Source: CAYVTV01 sp964563105
GTDB taxonomy: Bacteria > Bacteroidota > Bacteroidia > Bacteroidales > GCA-2748055
NCBI GenBank assembly: GCA_964563105.1
Contig: CAZLXM010000004.1
Span: forward strand, 1-64,000
DNA: 64,000 bases
Reading direction: 5' to 3'
This document shows, in pieces, positions 9,713 to 19,266 of this stretch. Below the pieces are notes generated by a model. The model worked only from the letters and a program-made list of their open reading frames with translations. It ran no database searches and was not told the DNA's origin. Made by a program: the position numbers and the translations under genes. Position 1 is the first letter of the stretch. Every line of letters starts with the position of its first letter.

Positions 9713-12148
9713 ATGTTAAAATTAAATTATTACCTGGTCTTTATCCTGCTACTAGGTATTAACTGCACCGGCAGGAAAATAAAAGAAAACGACAGGGTTA
9801 AGGATACAGACCTGATAAATGCAAACTGGATAACAGACTCTAAAGACCTGCCTCTTTCGGATTGCGAGTTTTTTGAAGACAGGCCTGCAGCTATTTTTCG
9901 TAAAGAATTTTCTGTAAAAAAAAATCTTAAAAGTGCCAAATTATACATTTCGGCAGCCGGATATTATGTGGCAGGTATTAATGGCAAAAGGACCGGGGAA
10001 ATCTGTTTTGATCCTGCATGGACAAACTATAGTAAAAGAATATATTATTCTGAATATGATGTAAGCCAATTTTTGTCAGCAGATAAAAACTGTATTGGAG
10101 TAAGCACCGGAAATGGATTTTACAATCTGCTCCCCATAAAAATGTGGGGAAATAACAATCTCAGAGAAAAGCTTCCAAGTGGTAATCCGGCATTTATTTC
10201 AAAACTTGAGTTAATATATTCTGATGGATCAGTCGAGGAAATTGTTTCTGATAATTCCTGGAAATATTCATATGGGCCAATTGTCAGAAATAATGTATAT
10301 CTGGGAGATGTTTATGATGCAAGACGTGAAATACCTGACTGGGACCTTCCAGGTTTTGATGACAGTAGCTGGATTGAATCAATTGAAAATGAGGGGCCGG
10401 GTGGTCAATTACAAAAAACATTTTTCCCTCCGTTCCAACTTGTAAAAATAATAGAGCCTGTTTCAATAGTCTCACCGTCGGATGGCAAATATATTGTGGA
10501 CATGGGAGTAAATTTTACAGGATTATACCGGATAAAACTAAAGGGGAATAAAGGAGATACCGTTACTTTTCGTTTCGGTGAAAGAATTTATGAAAATGGG
10601 GAGTTAAACCCGATGACAGCAGTAGCCGGTCAAATAAAAATGAAAGGAAAAGGAGGGGTCTGTTCTCCTGATACTGCCTGGCAAACCGATAAATATATTT
10701 TTGGGGAAAACAGAAATATAAGTTATTGCCCCGATTTTACTTTTCATGTTTATCGCTATATGGAAATTTCAGGGCTGGACTATAAACCCGAGCTTGCTGA
10801 TATAGAAGGCTTAATGATCCATACAAACGTTGAGAACAATTCTCTGTTTTCCAGTTCATCCGGTTTATTAAATTCTATTCAGGATGCTGCTGTAAGAACT
10901 TTTCTTTCAAATCTGATAAGTGTTCAATCTGATTGTCCGGGAAGGGAAAAGTTTGGTTATGGAGGAGATTTAAATGCTACAAGCGAGGCATTTATTTATA
11001 ATTTTGATATGCAGGCCTTTTACAGAAAAACAATATATGACTGGACAGACGCAATGATTGATTCAATATTTATTGATACAGCTCCCTATGTAGGCATAAA
11101 ATATTGCGGGTTAAGCTGGGAATCAGCGTTTCTGATAACTCAATATATGCTTTATCTCTATTATAATGATATTGATTTCATAAAAGAGCTTTACCCCTTA
11201 AATCTTAAATGGATGGAAAAGGCAGAAAGGATCCATCCCGGAGGATTTGTTGATAAGGGCCTTGGTGATCATGAATCACTTGAACATGTACCTGCGACAC
11301 TTATTGGCACCTCCCATTACCTGCAGTGTGCCCGCATAATGAAATTATTTGCAAAAATATTTAATGATAAAAAGAATGAGACAAAGTTTGAATCACTTGA
11401 AAAGAAAATACAAAATATACTTTTGGAAAAATTCTGGAAGCAACCATTTAAAGACCCAATAAATAAACAAACCTTATTTTCTGTTCTTTTATACTATAAA
11501 ATCCTTCCGGAAGATCAGGAAAAAAATGCGATAGATTCATTGTTTAATGAATTAAAAAGAGCCCCTTCCGGACATTTTACAACCGGCATTTTTGGAACCA
11601 GGTACATTCTTGAGGTATTATCGGAAAAAGGATATATTGACTCTGTTTTTCAGATTGTTAACAGTAGTGAATATCCCGGATGGGGATATATGATAAGCAG
11701 AGGTGCCACTACTATCTGGGAAACATGGAAGGAAAGTGATAATATTTATTCTAATTGTCATCCTATGTTCGGATCAGTTTCAGAATGGTTCTATAAATGG
11801 CTCGGAGGAATAAGGCCGGACCCGGATAATCCCGGATTTAAAAAATTCATAATTGATCCGCATCTGCCTGAGGGGCTTGATTCCATAAGTTGCATATATA
11901 GTTCATCAAGAGGCGAAATTGTATCAAAATGGAAGAAATTTGCCGGCGGGAAAATAGTATTCGAAATTACAGTACCGGCAAAAAGCAATGCTTTTACCAG
12001 ATTACCTGTAAAAAGTTATCAGGATATTATTATGACTAAAAATGAAAAAATATTAAAAATCCCTTATAAAGATGATGGCCAAAACCATATAAAAATGAAC
12101 CTTAAACCAGGGCAATATAATATTGAAATTGTGAACAAAAATCTATAA
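9713..12148 (+). CDS. Alpha-L-rhamnosidase-like glycoside hydrolase (GH78), lipoprotein
   Basis: 811 residues. The signal peptide ends in a lipobox (LLGINC), so the protein is probably lipid-anchored in the envelope. N-terminal beta domains include the sugar-binding-like ISAAGYYVAGINGKR segment. The catalytic (alpha/alpha)6 barrel contains SDCPGREKFGYGGDL near residue 400, matching the GH78 motif with the general-acid region, and TTIWETWKE near residue 670. A C-terminal beta domain follows. It would release terminal rhamnose from plant or bacterial polysaccharide. It ends the 5271-12148 run, which suggests an uptake or degradation locus for a decorated glycan. Confidence 0.85.
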   Translation: MLKLNYYLVFILLLGINCTGRKIKENDRVKDTDLINANWITDSKDLPLSDCEFFEDRPAAIFRKEFSVKKNLKSAKLYISAAGYYVAGINGKRTGEICFDPAWTNYSKRIYYSEYDVSQFLSADKNCIGVSTGNGFYNLLPIKMWGNNNLREKLPSGNPAFISKLELIYSDGSVEEIVSDNSWKYSYGPIVRNNVYLGDVYDARREIPDWDLPGFDDSSWIESIENEGPGGQLQKTFFPPFQLVKIIEPVSIVSPSDGKYIVDMGVNFTGLYRIKLKGNKGDTVTFRFGERIYENGELNPMTAVAGQIKMKGKGGVCSPDTAWQTDKYIFGENRNISYCPDFTFHVYRYMEISGLDYKPELADIEGLMIHTNVENNSLFSSSSGLLNSIQDAAVRTFLSNLISVQSDCPGREKFGYGGDLNATSEAFIYNFDMQAFYRKTIYDWTDAMIDSIFIDTAPYVGIKYCGLSWESAFLITQYMLYLYYNDIDFIKELYPLNLKWMEKAERIHPGGFVDKGLGDHESLEHVPATLIGTSHYLQCARIMKLFAKIFNDKKNETKFESLEKKIQNILLEKFWKQPFKDPINKQTLFSVLLYYKILPEDQEKNAIDSLFNELKRAPSGHFTTGIFGTRYILEVLSEKGYIDSVFQIVNSSEYPGWGYMISRGATTIWETWKESDNIYSNCHPMFGSVSEWFYKWLGGIRPDPDNPGFKKFIIDPHLPEGLDSISCIYSSSRGEIVSKWKKFAGGKIVFEITVPAKSNAFTRLPVKSYQDIIMTKNEKILKIPYKDDGQNHIKMNLKPGQYNIEIVNKNL

Positions 12149-12218
12149 TATCAAAACTTGCTGCAATTTTCTGAATAAAACTATTACAGCTATAAATTAG
12201 GTTATACTATCTTTAAAC

Positions 12219-13607
12219 CTAGCCCCTCTTTTTGATACTGGCAGAATTTTTATGAATTTTTTCTATTGCATTATAAATATCATCCATGTCATTAAAAGTT
12301 CCAAGCAGCATATTTTGGGAAAACCATACACCTTCTTCATTACAGAGACGATCATTATCAGGGCACTGATTTTTTTCAACATAAGTTTTAAAATCCAGCA
12401 TCTTTTTTGGATACATTAATTTATAATTCTTAGTCTGAAAAGCATCATTCAGGTAAGGCATTTTATTTAAAGGCTGATATCCGCTTGAAGAAGGTATTCC
12501 CTCGGCCCGTAAAGCACCACGGAATTCTTCCCTGGACAAATTGTTGAATTCCTCTTTTTTATACCTGAAAGGGAAGAGATGATAAGCAGCCCTTGTAACA
12601 TTGGGATAAAGCTTATGTGGAAGAATTCCAGGTATTTTAGACAATTTCTCCCTTAAATAATCAGCATTCTGGTTCCTTATGGTAGTTTGGCTGTCAAGCC
12701 TTTTTAATTGCATTAATCCAATAGCAGCCTGATATTCAGTCATTCTCAGATTATTTGCTGTAATCACATAACTTCCGGAAACAGAATCAACCATTTTTCC
12801 ATAAGGACGACCACAATTATGGTAAGAATGACAAAGATCCATAAATTCATCATTATCACTAACAATAGCACCACCCTCTCCGATTGGAAGATGTTTTGAA
12901 TTCTGAAAACTAAAGCATCCGGCATCTCCAAAAGTACCTACCTTTTTATTATTAATTTCAGCAAACCAGGCCTGACATGCATCTTCCACAACAATTAGCT
13001 TATGTTTACGGGCTATTTCCATTATTCTGATCATATCGGAAGGTAAGCCAAGTATATGAACAGGTAATATTGCCCTGGTTCTTGGAGTGATCTTCTCTTC
13101 TATCTTAGCCGGATTTATCTGGAATGTATCTAAATCAACATCAGCGAAAACCGGCATGGCTCCCACCTCAATAATAGCAGAAATGGTAGCTATAAAGGTA
13201 TATGGAGTGACAATCACCTCATCGCCTCCGCCAATTCTTAACATTTTAAGGGCAATGATCAAAGAATTAGTGCCATTTACTGTTGCAAGACATCTCTTAG
13301 CACCCAGTGCTTCGGCCCACTGTTTTTCAAATTCTGTTACAAGACTGTTGGTAACTCCGGCCCGTGACCAGACTCCCTTTCTTAAAACATCAATAACAAA
13401 TGGTTCATCAGCCACAGGGTCCCACATGGGCCAATTTGGCCAGCCTTTGGTGCGAACAGGCTGTCCGCCTAAAATTGCAGGTACTGATGAAACTTTAGCA
13501 CTAGCAGCATTTAAAGAAATGTTACTGCCTAAAGAAGCAATAAGGCCTAGTCCGGTCAATGAATTCTGCTTAATGAATTTTCGCCGTGTATAATCTTTTT
13601 TTCTCAT
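12219..13607 (-). CDS. DegT/DnrJ/EryC1/StrS-type aminotransferase with Tat signal
   Basis: 462 residues. The first 37 residues hold a twin-arginine motif (TRRKFIKQ), a hydrophobic stretch (LTGLGLIASLGSNISL) and a possible cleavage site after NAASA. The remainder is a full PLP-dependent sugar-aminotransferase-type enzyme: GTNSLIIAL, VVEDACQAWFAE (PLP-binding Asp) and SFQNSKHLPIGEGGA with the Schiff-base Lys. These enzymes act on nucleotide-linked keto sugars or related compounds in the cytoplasm, so a Tat signal is notable: it implies export folded with PLP bound. A good promoter lies at 13675-13705. Its reaction cannot be told from sequence. Confidence 0.85.
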   Translation of the reverse strand: MRKKDYTRRKFIKQNSLTGLGLIASLGSNISLNAASAKVSSVPAILGGQPVRTKGWPNWPMWDPVADEPFVIDVLRKGVWSRAGVTNSLVTEFEKQWAEALGAKRCLATVNGTNSLIIALKMLRIGGGDEVIVTPYTFIATISAIIEVGAMPVFADVDLDTFQINPAKIEEKITPRTRAILPVHILGLPSDMIRIMEIARKHKLIVVEDACQAWFAEINNKKVGTFGDAGCFSFQNSKHLPIGEGGAIVSDNDEFMDLCHSYHNCGRPYGKMVDSVSGSYVITANNLRMTEYQAAIGLMQLKRLDSQTTIRNQNADYLREKLSKIPGILPHKLYPNVTRAAYHLFPFRYKKEEFNNLSREEFRGALRAEGIPSSSGYQPLNKMPYLNDAFQTKNYKLMYPKKMLDFKTYVEKNQCPDNDRLCNEEGVWFSQNMLLGTFNDMDDIYNAIEKIHKNSASIKKRG

Positions 13608-13674
13608 AAGATAATAAGTTGGTAATTATTGTATAACTCTGAAGTTGGAATTTTAAAAAAGTAAAACTTTAAAA

Positions 13675-13705
13675 CAAATTTAATTATAAGTTATCAGAAA
13701 GTCAA
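13675..13705 (-). promoter_or_regulatory. Bacteroidota-type promoter for the Tat-signal aminotransferase
   Basis: On the minus strand a TTG at 13705-13703 is followed after 20 bp by TAAATTTG at 13682-13675, which fits TTG-N19/20-TAnnTTTG. The predicted start of transcription lies about 60 bp before the ATG at 13607. Confidence 0.55.
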
Positions 13706-13964
13706 GAACTGAATGACCGGGTGCCGCTTTAATTAAAATAAACAATTGTGCGCTTAAACTTTATGATAAAAGTGTTGATTGTAACAAAAGAACAAATTAT
13801 ATATAATACTAATGAACAAGATATTAAAAACCTTTTCGTATCGAAAAAAAATCTGCTATTCAGAATTTTAAAATCAAATTTCAACAGGCTTGTTCATATT
13901 ACAGAAACTTTTCCATTTTTAAAAATTTTCGGAAAATTTCACTTTCAAACTATTATTTTAATAC

Positions 13965-13972
13965 TACTTTTG
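13965..13972 (+). promoter_or_regulatory. Candidate -7 box for the class I aminotransferase
   Basis: TACTTTTG matches TAnnTTTG and sits 36 bp before the ATG at 14009. No clear -33 TTG is seen at the expected distance, so this is only a candidate. Confidence 0.4.
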
Positions 13973-14008
13973 TCAAAATGATTTTTTTTTCATATTAATA
14001 CTTATAAA

Positions 14009-15310
14009 ATGAACTTACAATCGAAAGAACTCAATCAAATTATAAATCAAAACAGCCCTGTTATTTTTAGTTTGTTATCATCACGGGGGAAAAAAACATA
14101 TTTTCCCAGGAAAGGAATTCTTGGTCAATCAGCCGAGGCCCGTGGAAAAAAGATAGATGCTACTATTGGTACGGCTATCGAAGATGATAAGTCACCAATG
14201 AGGCTGAAAAGTATTGAAAAGAATTTGAATATATCTCCTTCACTGACTTTTCCTTATGCGCCCAGTTATGGTCGACCGGATATTCGTTTGAAGTGGAAAG
14301 AAATGATATATTCAAAGAATCCGCAATTAAGCGGTACTGAAATTAGTCTTCCTGTAGTTACAAACGCACTTACCCATGGTTTAAGCATAGCAGGATTTTT
14401 ATTTATCAATAGCGGAGATCAATTAATTATGCCCGACTTGAACTGGGACAATTATAGCCTGATCTTTTCTGAAGGTTATGGCGCGAAAATACAGACATTC
14501 AATACATTTACAAACAATGAATTTGATGTGGGGTCGATGGAAAAAGCATTAAACAAGGGTAAAGCAGGCAAAAAGATTTTACTTTTAAACTTTCCCAATA
14601 ATCCTACGGGCTATACGCCGTCTGTCAATACTGTCCGTTCAATAGTTTCAGTTATAAAAAAAAGTGCTGATGCCGGGAACAGAATGATTATTCTCTGTGA
14701 TGATGCTTATTTCGGTTTGGTTTTTGAAGATGGAATTGAAACTCAGTCAATATTCTCATTTCTGGCAAACCTTCATGAAAATGTACTTGCTATTAAACTG
14801 GACGGACCAACTAAGGAGGATTATGTATGGGGATTCAGGGTTGGTTTTATAAGCTATGGTATAAAAGGGGGATCACAGGCTTTATATAACGCTTTAGCCG
14901 ATAAAACTGCAGGTGCCATCAGAGGAAACATTTCGAATGCTTCCAATTTATCTCAATCTTTATTATTAAATGCATGGGAAAGCGGGGAATATATGAATGA
15001 AAAGCAGGAAAAATTTAATATTCTTAAAAAAAGATATATAAAAGTCAAAGCCGCATTATCAAATGGTAAATACAATAAACATTTCAAAGCATTTCCATTT
15101 AATTCCGGTTATTTTATGTGTATTAAACTTTCCGAAAATTTAAACGGTGAAGAAATAAGACAAATACTTCTAAAGGATTATGAAACAGGCGTAATTTGTT
15201 TTGGAAATATTTTAAGGATTGCATTTTCTGCTGTAGCTGAAAAAGATATAGATGAGCTTTTCTTTAATATATTTCAGGCTTGCGAAAAATACAGCAAGCT
15301 TAAAAACTAA
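14009..15310 (+). CDS. Class I/II PLP-dependent aminotransferase
   Basis: 433 residues, fold type I. Visible motifs: LNFPNNPTGYTPS (substrate/PLP region), ILCDDAYFG with the PLP-ring Asp, and LDGPTKEDYVWGFRVGF with the catalytic Lys and the phosphate-binding Arg. The N-terminal GTAIEDD and SYGRPDIR segments resemble the aspartate/aromatic aminotransferase group rather than DegT enzymes. No signal peptide, so cytoplasmic. It is monocistronic, diverging from the Tat-signal aminotransferase and converging on the alcohol dehydrogenase. Substrate unassigned; glutamate-linked transamination would fit the neighbourhood but is inference. Confidence 0.88.
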   Translation: MNLQSKELNQIINQNSPVIFSLLSSRGKKTYFPRKGILGQSAEARGKKIDATIGTAIEDDKSPMRLKSIEKNLNISPSLTFPYAPSYGRPDIRLKWKEMIYSKNPQLSGTEISLPVVTNALTHGLSIAGFLFINSGDQLIMPDLNWDNYSLIFSEGYGAKIQTFNTFTNNEFDVGSMEKALNKGKAGKKILLLNFPNNPTGYTPSVNTVRSIVSVIKKSADAGNRMIILCDDAYFGLVFEDGIETQSIFSFLANLHENVLAIKLDGPTKEDYVWGFRVGFISYGIKGGSQALYNALADKTAGAIRGNISNASNLSQSLLLNAWESGEYMNEKQEKFNILKKRYIKVKAALSNGKYNKHFKAFPFNSGYFMCIKLSENLNGEEIRQILLKDYETGVICFGNILRIAFSAVAEKDIDELFFNIFQACEKYSKLKN

Positions 15311-15345
15311 AATCTTTATAAATACTTTAAAACTAAATATTTTTC

Positions 15346-15366
15346 AGATCTGAATTTTTTTTAAAA
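15346..15366 (+). terminator. Possible weak terminator between convergent genes
   Basis: A perfect 12-base palindrome (TTCAGATCTGAA, about 15342-15356) is followed directly by a run of eight T on the plus strand, between the stops of the aminotransferase and the leftward alcohol dehydrogenase. The effective stem is only about 4 bp, so confidence is low. Confidence 0.25.
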
Positions 15367-15405
15367 TACTGAACTATTTGCAGATAAATTAAAGGCTCTT
15401 TGAGT

Positions 15406-16563
15406 TTATAATCTGTCTTCCAGTATATCCCTTAATACCTGAAGCGTAACCAAGCCTCTGTCTCCGGTTTTAAACCATCCGCGCCTTTTAAACCTCCCGA
15501 CAATTGCATCAATTGTCTCCTGCCCTGCACCATAATCACTAAGTTTTGTTTTAACACCAAGAGATTCAAAAAAATCAACTGTCTTATTTATTGCCTTGTC
15601 AATACGGTCATTTTCATCACCCTCTGTAATATTCCAGACTCTTTCTCCATATTGCAATAATTTTTCTTTTTTCTCTTCCCGTAATACATTCCACAAGCCG
15701 GGAAGCACAATTGCCAAGGTACGTCCATGATCAATATTATGGAGGGCAGTTAATTCATGTCCGATATTATGTGCTGTCCAGTCTGTTGGAACCCCGCAGG
15801 CAATCAGGCCATTAAGTGCCATAGTTGCAGACCACATAAGATTTGACATTGCCTTATAATCTGCCGGATCTTTATATGCTTTTGGCCCTTCTTCTATAAG
15901 TGTCAATAATATAGCTTCAGAAAATCTGTCCTGCAAAGGTGCATTTACCGGGTAAGTAAGATATTGCTCAATAACATGGATAAATGCATCCACGACCCCG
16001 TTAGCTACTTGATTCTCAGGCAGGGAGGCTGCTGCATCAGGTAATAATACCGAAAACCGGGGAAAAACCAAAGTTGACGAAAATGGAAACTTTTCCTGTG
16101 TTGATATCCTGCTTATTACTGAAGTCATATTCATTTCAGATCCTGTAGCCGGCAAAGTTAATATTGATGCCAAAGGTAAAGCAGCCTTAACAGCTTTGCG
16201 ACGGCTCAAAATTTCCCAGGGATCTCCCTGATCGTACAAGGCTGCTGCTGCAATAAATTTTGTTGCATCAATTACTGAGCCTCCGCCAACAGCAAGGAGA
16301 TAACCCACATTATTAATTTTAATCTGATCTACAGCTTTCATGCAGGTTTCATATGAAGGATTTGGCTCAATACCTCCAAATTCTGTCAAGCCCCTTCCTG
16401 GCAATGATTCAATAACCCGCTCATAGACGCCATTTCGGAATATACTTCCTCCTCCATATAATAACATGATTTTTTGATCTGAAGGAATAAGCTCTGAAAT
16501 CCTGCTTAACTGATCCTTACCAAAAAGTACATTTACCGGGTTATAAAATTCAAAATCTTTCAT
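15406..16563 (-). CDS. Iron-containing alcohol dehydrogenase (butanol dehydrogenase-like)
   Basis: 385 residues, NAD(P)-dependent. NAD-binding GGGSVIDATK is near residue 95. Metal ligands are an Asp in the region of residue 190, a His in DAFIHVIEQ, and two His in TAHNIGHELTALHNIDHG. These match the group III (YqhD/BDH-like) subfamily, which reduces aldehydes to alcohols. Length is normal. A promoter with both elements lies at 16634-16665, overlapping the start of the divergent gamma-glutamyltransferase gene. It may detoxify aldehydes made by neighbouring catabolic enzymes, but that is inferred. Confidence 0.9.
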   Translation of the reverse strand: MKDFEFYNPVNVLFGKDQLSRISELIPSDQKIMLLYGGGSIFRNGVYERVIESLPGRGLTEFGGIEPNPSYETCMKAVDQIKINNVGYLLAVGGGSVIDATKFIAAAALYDQGDPWEILSRRKAVKAALPLASILTLPATGSEMNMTSVISRISTQEKFPFSSTLVFPRFSVLLPDAAASLPENQVANGVVDAFIHVIEQYLTYPVNAPLQDRFSEAILLTLIEEGPKAYKDPADYKAMSNLMWSATMALNGLIACGVPTDWTAHNIGHELTALHNIDHGRTLAIVLPGLWNVLREEKKEKLLQYGERVWNITEGDENDRIDKAINKTVDFFESLGVKTKLSDYGAGQETIDAIVGRFKRRGWFKTGDRGLVTLQVLRDILEDRL

Positions 16564-16633
16564 TTCGATTATTTTAATATTATTCTAGCTTAAACAAAAA
16601 ACTTATAAAATGGTTTTTAATGATCTGTGCTGA

Positions 16634-16665
16634 CAAAAATATCATTTAGGGATGATATCAGCAAA
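16634..16665 (-). promoter_or_regulatory. Bacteroidota-type promoter for the alcohol dehydrogenase
   Basis: Minus strand: TTTG at 16665-16662, a 20-bp spacer, then TATTTTTG at 16641-16634. This fits the consensus at both elements. It overlaps the first codons of the divergent gene at 16652. Confidence 0.55.
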
Positions 16666-18319
16666 TACTTATTTTTATATTACCTTCGCAGCTATTATGT
16701 TATCAAATCCCTGTTCATCAGAAATAATATGGCATACCTCAGGAAATGGAGGAATAGTAGCAGCAGGGCCAAAATCATCCGTTCAGGCTGGCCTGGATAT
16801 CCTGCGAATTGGAGGCAATGCAGTTGATGCTGCCGTAGCTGTTATCTTCAATCTCGCTATTTCAGATTTTGGAAGCTTTTGCATTGGAGGAGAAGTCCCT
16901 CTTATGTTTTACAATGCTGAAACAAAAAAGGTAAAAGTATTTAACGGAATGGGAGGGGCTCCGCTGGATAAAAAAGCAATTGACTGGTTTTACAAAAATG
17001 GTATACCTCAAGAAACAAAGGGTATTAGAGTTTCTGCGGCCCCCAGTGCTATAAGTACATGTATGAAGGCCCTTGAAATAAATGGAACATTATCTTTCCG
17101 GGAGATCATTCAATCTGCACTTAAATTTACGGATAAAAACAGTTTCGATTGGTATGGCAATTTGTTACAAACATTCCAAAAAATGGCCGAAACTGAAAAC
17201 AACACTTCCGGTAGCCGGGAAACAAAGATACTTGCAGCCAGAGACCGTTTATATAAAGGCGATCTTGCTGATGAACTCAATGATTTCTACATTAACTCGG
17301 AGGGATTTTTAAGAAAATATGATCTGGAAAATCATGAAACAATTGTGGAAGAAGCGGTTTCGATAAATTACAGAGGATACACAATAAACAAATGTAATAC
17401 ATGGACCCAGGGGCCGGTACTTCTCCAGACACTTCGCTTACTGGAGCCTTTTGATCTCAAATCCATGGGTTTTATGTCACCAGATTATATTCATGTAGTC
17501 ACTGAAGCAATGAAACTTGCTTATGCGGACCGAGATAAATATTATGGTGATCCGGCTTTTACAGATGTTCCCCTGAATGAATTACTATCGGATCAATATA
17601 CACAAATCCGTCTTTCCCTGATAGATATGAAAAAAGCATCTCATTTGATACAACCCGGAGATCCATATAATATGCAGGCATTAAATGGCGAAGGTCAATT
17701 TTTTCCGCCAGTAACAGGCACCACTACATGTGTGGTAATTGATAAATGGGGAAATGTTGTTGCTGCAACTCCCAGTGCAAACGGTATTTATAGCATTTGC
17801 AAAAAACTTGGCCTGGCTCATAATACAAGACTAACAAGCTTTAACACTCAAAAAGGTCATCCAAATGCCATAGAAGCAGGTAAGCGCCCCCGAATAACAC
17901 TTACTCCCACTATCGTTTTAAAAAACGAAAAGCCTGTGCTGATCCTTAGTGTCGCAGGAAAAGACATGCAGGATCAGGTTAGTTTACAATTATTATTAAA
18001 TTATATTGAATTTAATAAAATGCCGCATGAAGCTATTTCTTTACCAAGATTTCACACTTTTCATATGGAAGATTCCTTTAATCCTCATCCAATTGCCGGG
18101 AAAAGATTTCAACAGGCAGCAATTATTGAAACTGATTTTCCAAATCAAAAGGTAATTAAAGATCTTCAAAAAAGAGGACATATAATTAATAGTGTTCAGG
18201 GGCCCATAGCTTATCCTGTAATGGCCTGTTTTGATCATACGAGCGGAATTTCCAATGCTGCCGCAGAACCCTTATATTGCAGGATAGATAAGAGAGGAAA
18301 GTTTTGCGGGGCACTATAA
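16652..18319 (+). CDS. Gamma-glutamyltransferase family protein
   Basis: 555 residues. An N-terminal hydrophobic segment (residues 5-20) suggests export. Family motifs: GGNAVDAAVAV near residue 55, then V-T-G-T-T-T-C-V-V-I-D-K near residue 355. The Thr in the latter is the expected site of autocatalytic cleavage into large and small subunits and becomes the nucleophile. The C-terminal part has RPRITLTPTIVLK. GGTs hydrolyse or transfer gamma-glutamyl groups from glutathione or gamma-Glu peptides; some relatives act as acylases. With the DUF1611/epimerase pair nearby, a role in glutamyl compound use is plausible. The start at 16652 is the first ATG before the hydrophobic stretch. Confidence 0.85.
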   Translation: MISANTYFYITFAAIMLSNPCSSEIIWHTSGNGGIVAAGPKSSVQAGLDILRIGGNAVDAAVAVIFNLAISDFGSFCIGGEVPLMFYNAETKKVKVFNGMGGAPLDKKAIDWFYKNGIPQETKGIRVSAAPSAISTCMKALEINGTLSFREIIQSALKFTDKNSFDWYGNLLQTFQKMAETENNTSGSRETKILAARDRLYKGDLADELNDFYINSEGFLRKYDLENHETIVEEAVSINYRGYTINKCNTWTQGPVLLQTLRLLEPFDLKSMGFMSPDYIHVVTEAMKLAYADRDKYYGDPAFTDVPLNELLSDQYTQIRLSLIDMKKASHLIQPGDPYNMQALNGEGQFFPPVTGTTTCVVIDKWGNVVAATPSANGIYSICKKLGLAHNTRLTSFNTQKGHPNAIEAGKRPRITLTPTIVLKNEKPVLILSVAGKDMQDQVSLQLLLNYIEFNKMPHEAISLPRFHTFHMEDSFNPHPIAGKRFQQAAIIETDFPNQKVIKDLQKRGHIINSVQGPIAYPVMACFDHTSGISNAAAEPLYCRIDKRGKFCGAL

Positions 18320-18390
18320 ATGTAATAACTGATAAAGAAAAAAGTAAAAAGCTGAATATAAAGAAAAAAACAGCAGGTGGAAAAGACATT

Positions 18391-19266
18391 TTAATCTTCC
18401 AGAAAGCCAAATTTTCCGTTGTAAAAATCCTCCCAGGCCTGTTTGATCTCTTCCATAGTATTCATCAGGAAAGGCCCCCTGCTTACCAATGGCTCATCAA
18501 TTGGCTCACCACTCATTACCAGAACTTTACAATTATGTGAAGCCTCAATTTGAATCAATTCATCTAAATTTTTAAAAAGGACAAATGAACTTTCAGCTGC
18601 ACTGATTTCATTGTTTACTCTGATCTCTCCCTGTATAACCAATAAACCGGTATTGTGATTTTCCGGAAGTGAAAAATCTATAAATGAATCTTTTACCAAT
18701 GAGATATTAAAAAGATCAATAGGCACAAAACTTTTTGCAGGTCCGCTAACACCTTTGAATGAACCTGAAATAACTTCAACCTGTCCTTTTCCTTTGTCCA
18801 GTACATATTTTCCCAGTTTGTGATTCTCAATTGCCTGATATGCCGGAGCTGTCATTTTATCCTTTTTTCGAAGGTTTACCCATAACTGAACCATTTGCAT
18901 ATTACCCCCTTTACGGCTAAACTCTTTTTCATGATATTCATTATGAAGCAATCCGCTGCCTGCTGTCATCCATTGAACATCGCCTTCACCAATTACACCA
19001 CCATTACCGGTACTATCATGATGTGCGATTTTTCCCTTATAGGCAATGGTAACTGTTTCAATTCCGCGATGCGGATGAGCACCAACTCCCCTGGGCTTCT
19101 CACTGGGAGGAAAATAGTATTCCGGATTATAATCAAGAAGAAAAAAAGGGCTCATTCTTTTTTCACCGTAACGCGGAAAGAAATTATGTACCCTGAATCC
19201 ATCCCCTACCATATGGCTGGGCGGAAGAGGTATGATCGATTCAATTTGTCTGAAATTATTATCCAT
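18391..19266 (-). CDS. Pirin family bicupin protein
   Basis: 291 residues. The N-terminal cupin has the pirin metal site: HPHRGIETVT (two His), HHDS and LLHNEYHEKE (His and Glu). Some bacterial pirins act as quercetin 2,3-dioxygenases, others are redox-linked regulators; sequence cannot separate these. The gene converges with the gamma-glutamyltransferase with about 70 bp between stops and no obvious terminator. Cytoplasmic, normal length. Confidence 0.9.
   Translation of the reverse strand: MDNNFRQIESIIPLPPSHMVGDGFRVHNFFPRYGEKRMSPFFLLDYNPEYYFPPSEKPRGVGAHPHRGIETVTIAYKGKIAHHDSTGNGGVIGEGDVQWMTAGSGLLHNEYHEKEFSRKGGNMQMVQLWVNLRKKDKMTAPAYQAIENHKLGKYVLDKGKGQVEVISGSFKGVSGPAKSFVPIDLFNISLVKDSFIDFSLPENHNTGLLVIQGEIRVNNEISAAESSFVLFKNLDELIQIEASHNCKVLVMSGEPIDEPLVSRGPFLMNTMEEIKQAWEDFYNGKFGFLED

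Larger units (their letters stand above)
13608..14008. other. Divergent intergenic region
   Basis: About 400 bp of very AT-rich sequence between two divergent aminotransferase genes. It holds a leftward promoter (13675-13705) and a -7 box (13965-13972) for the rightward gene. A 77-codon open frame at 13748-13981 has low-complexity Phe/Lys/Leu composition and no family resemblance; I do not regard it as a gene. Confidence 0.55.

Noticed and set aside
12190..12218. Hairpin TAGGTT / AACCTA between convergent genes
   Set aside because: Only a 6-bp stem with a large loop and no T-run; not a convincing terminator.
13748..13981. 77-codon ORF between two divergent aminotransferases
   Set aside because: Low-complexity Phe/Leu/Lys composition, no family resemblance, and a promoter element for the next gene lies inside it.
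18304..18540. 78-codon ORF between the gamma-glutamyltransferase and pirin genes
   Set aside because: Mostly antisense to pirin; no family match or ribosome site.
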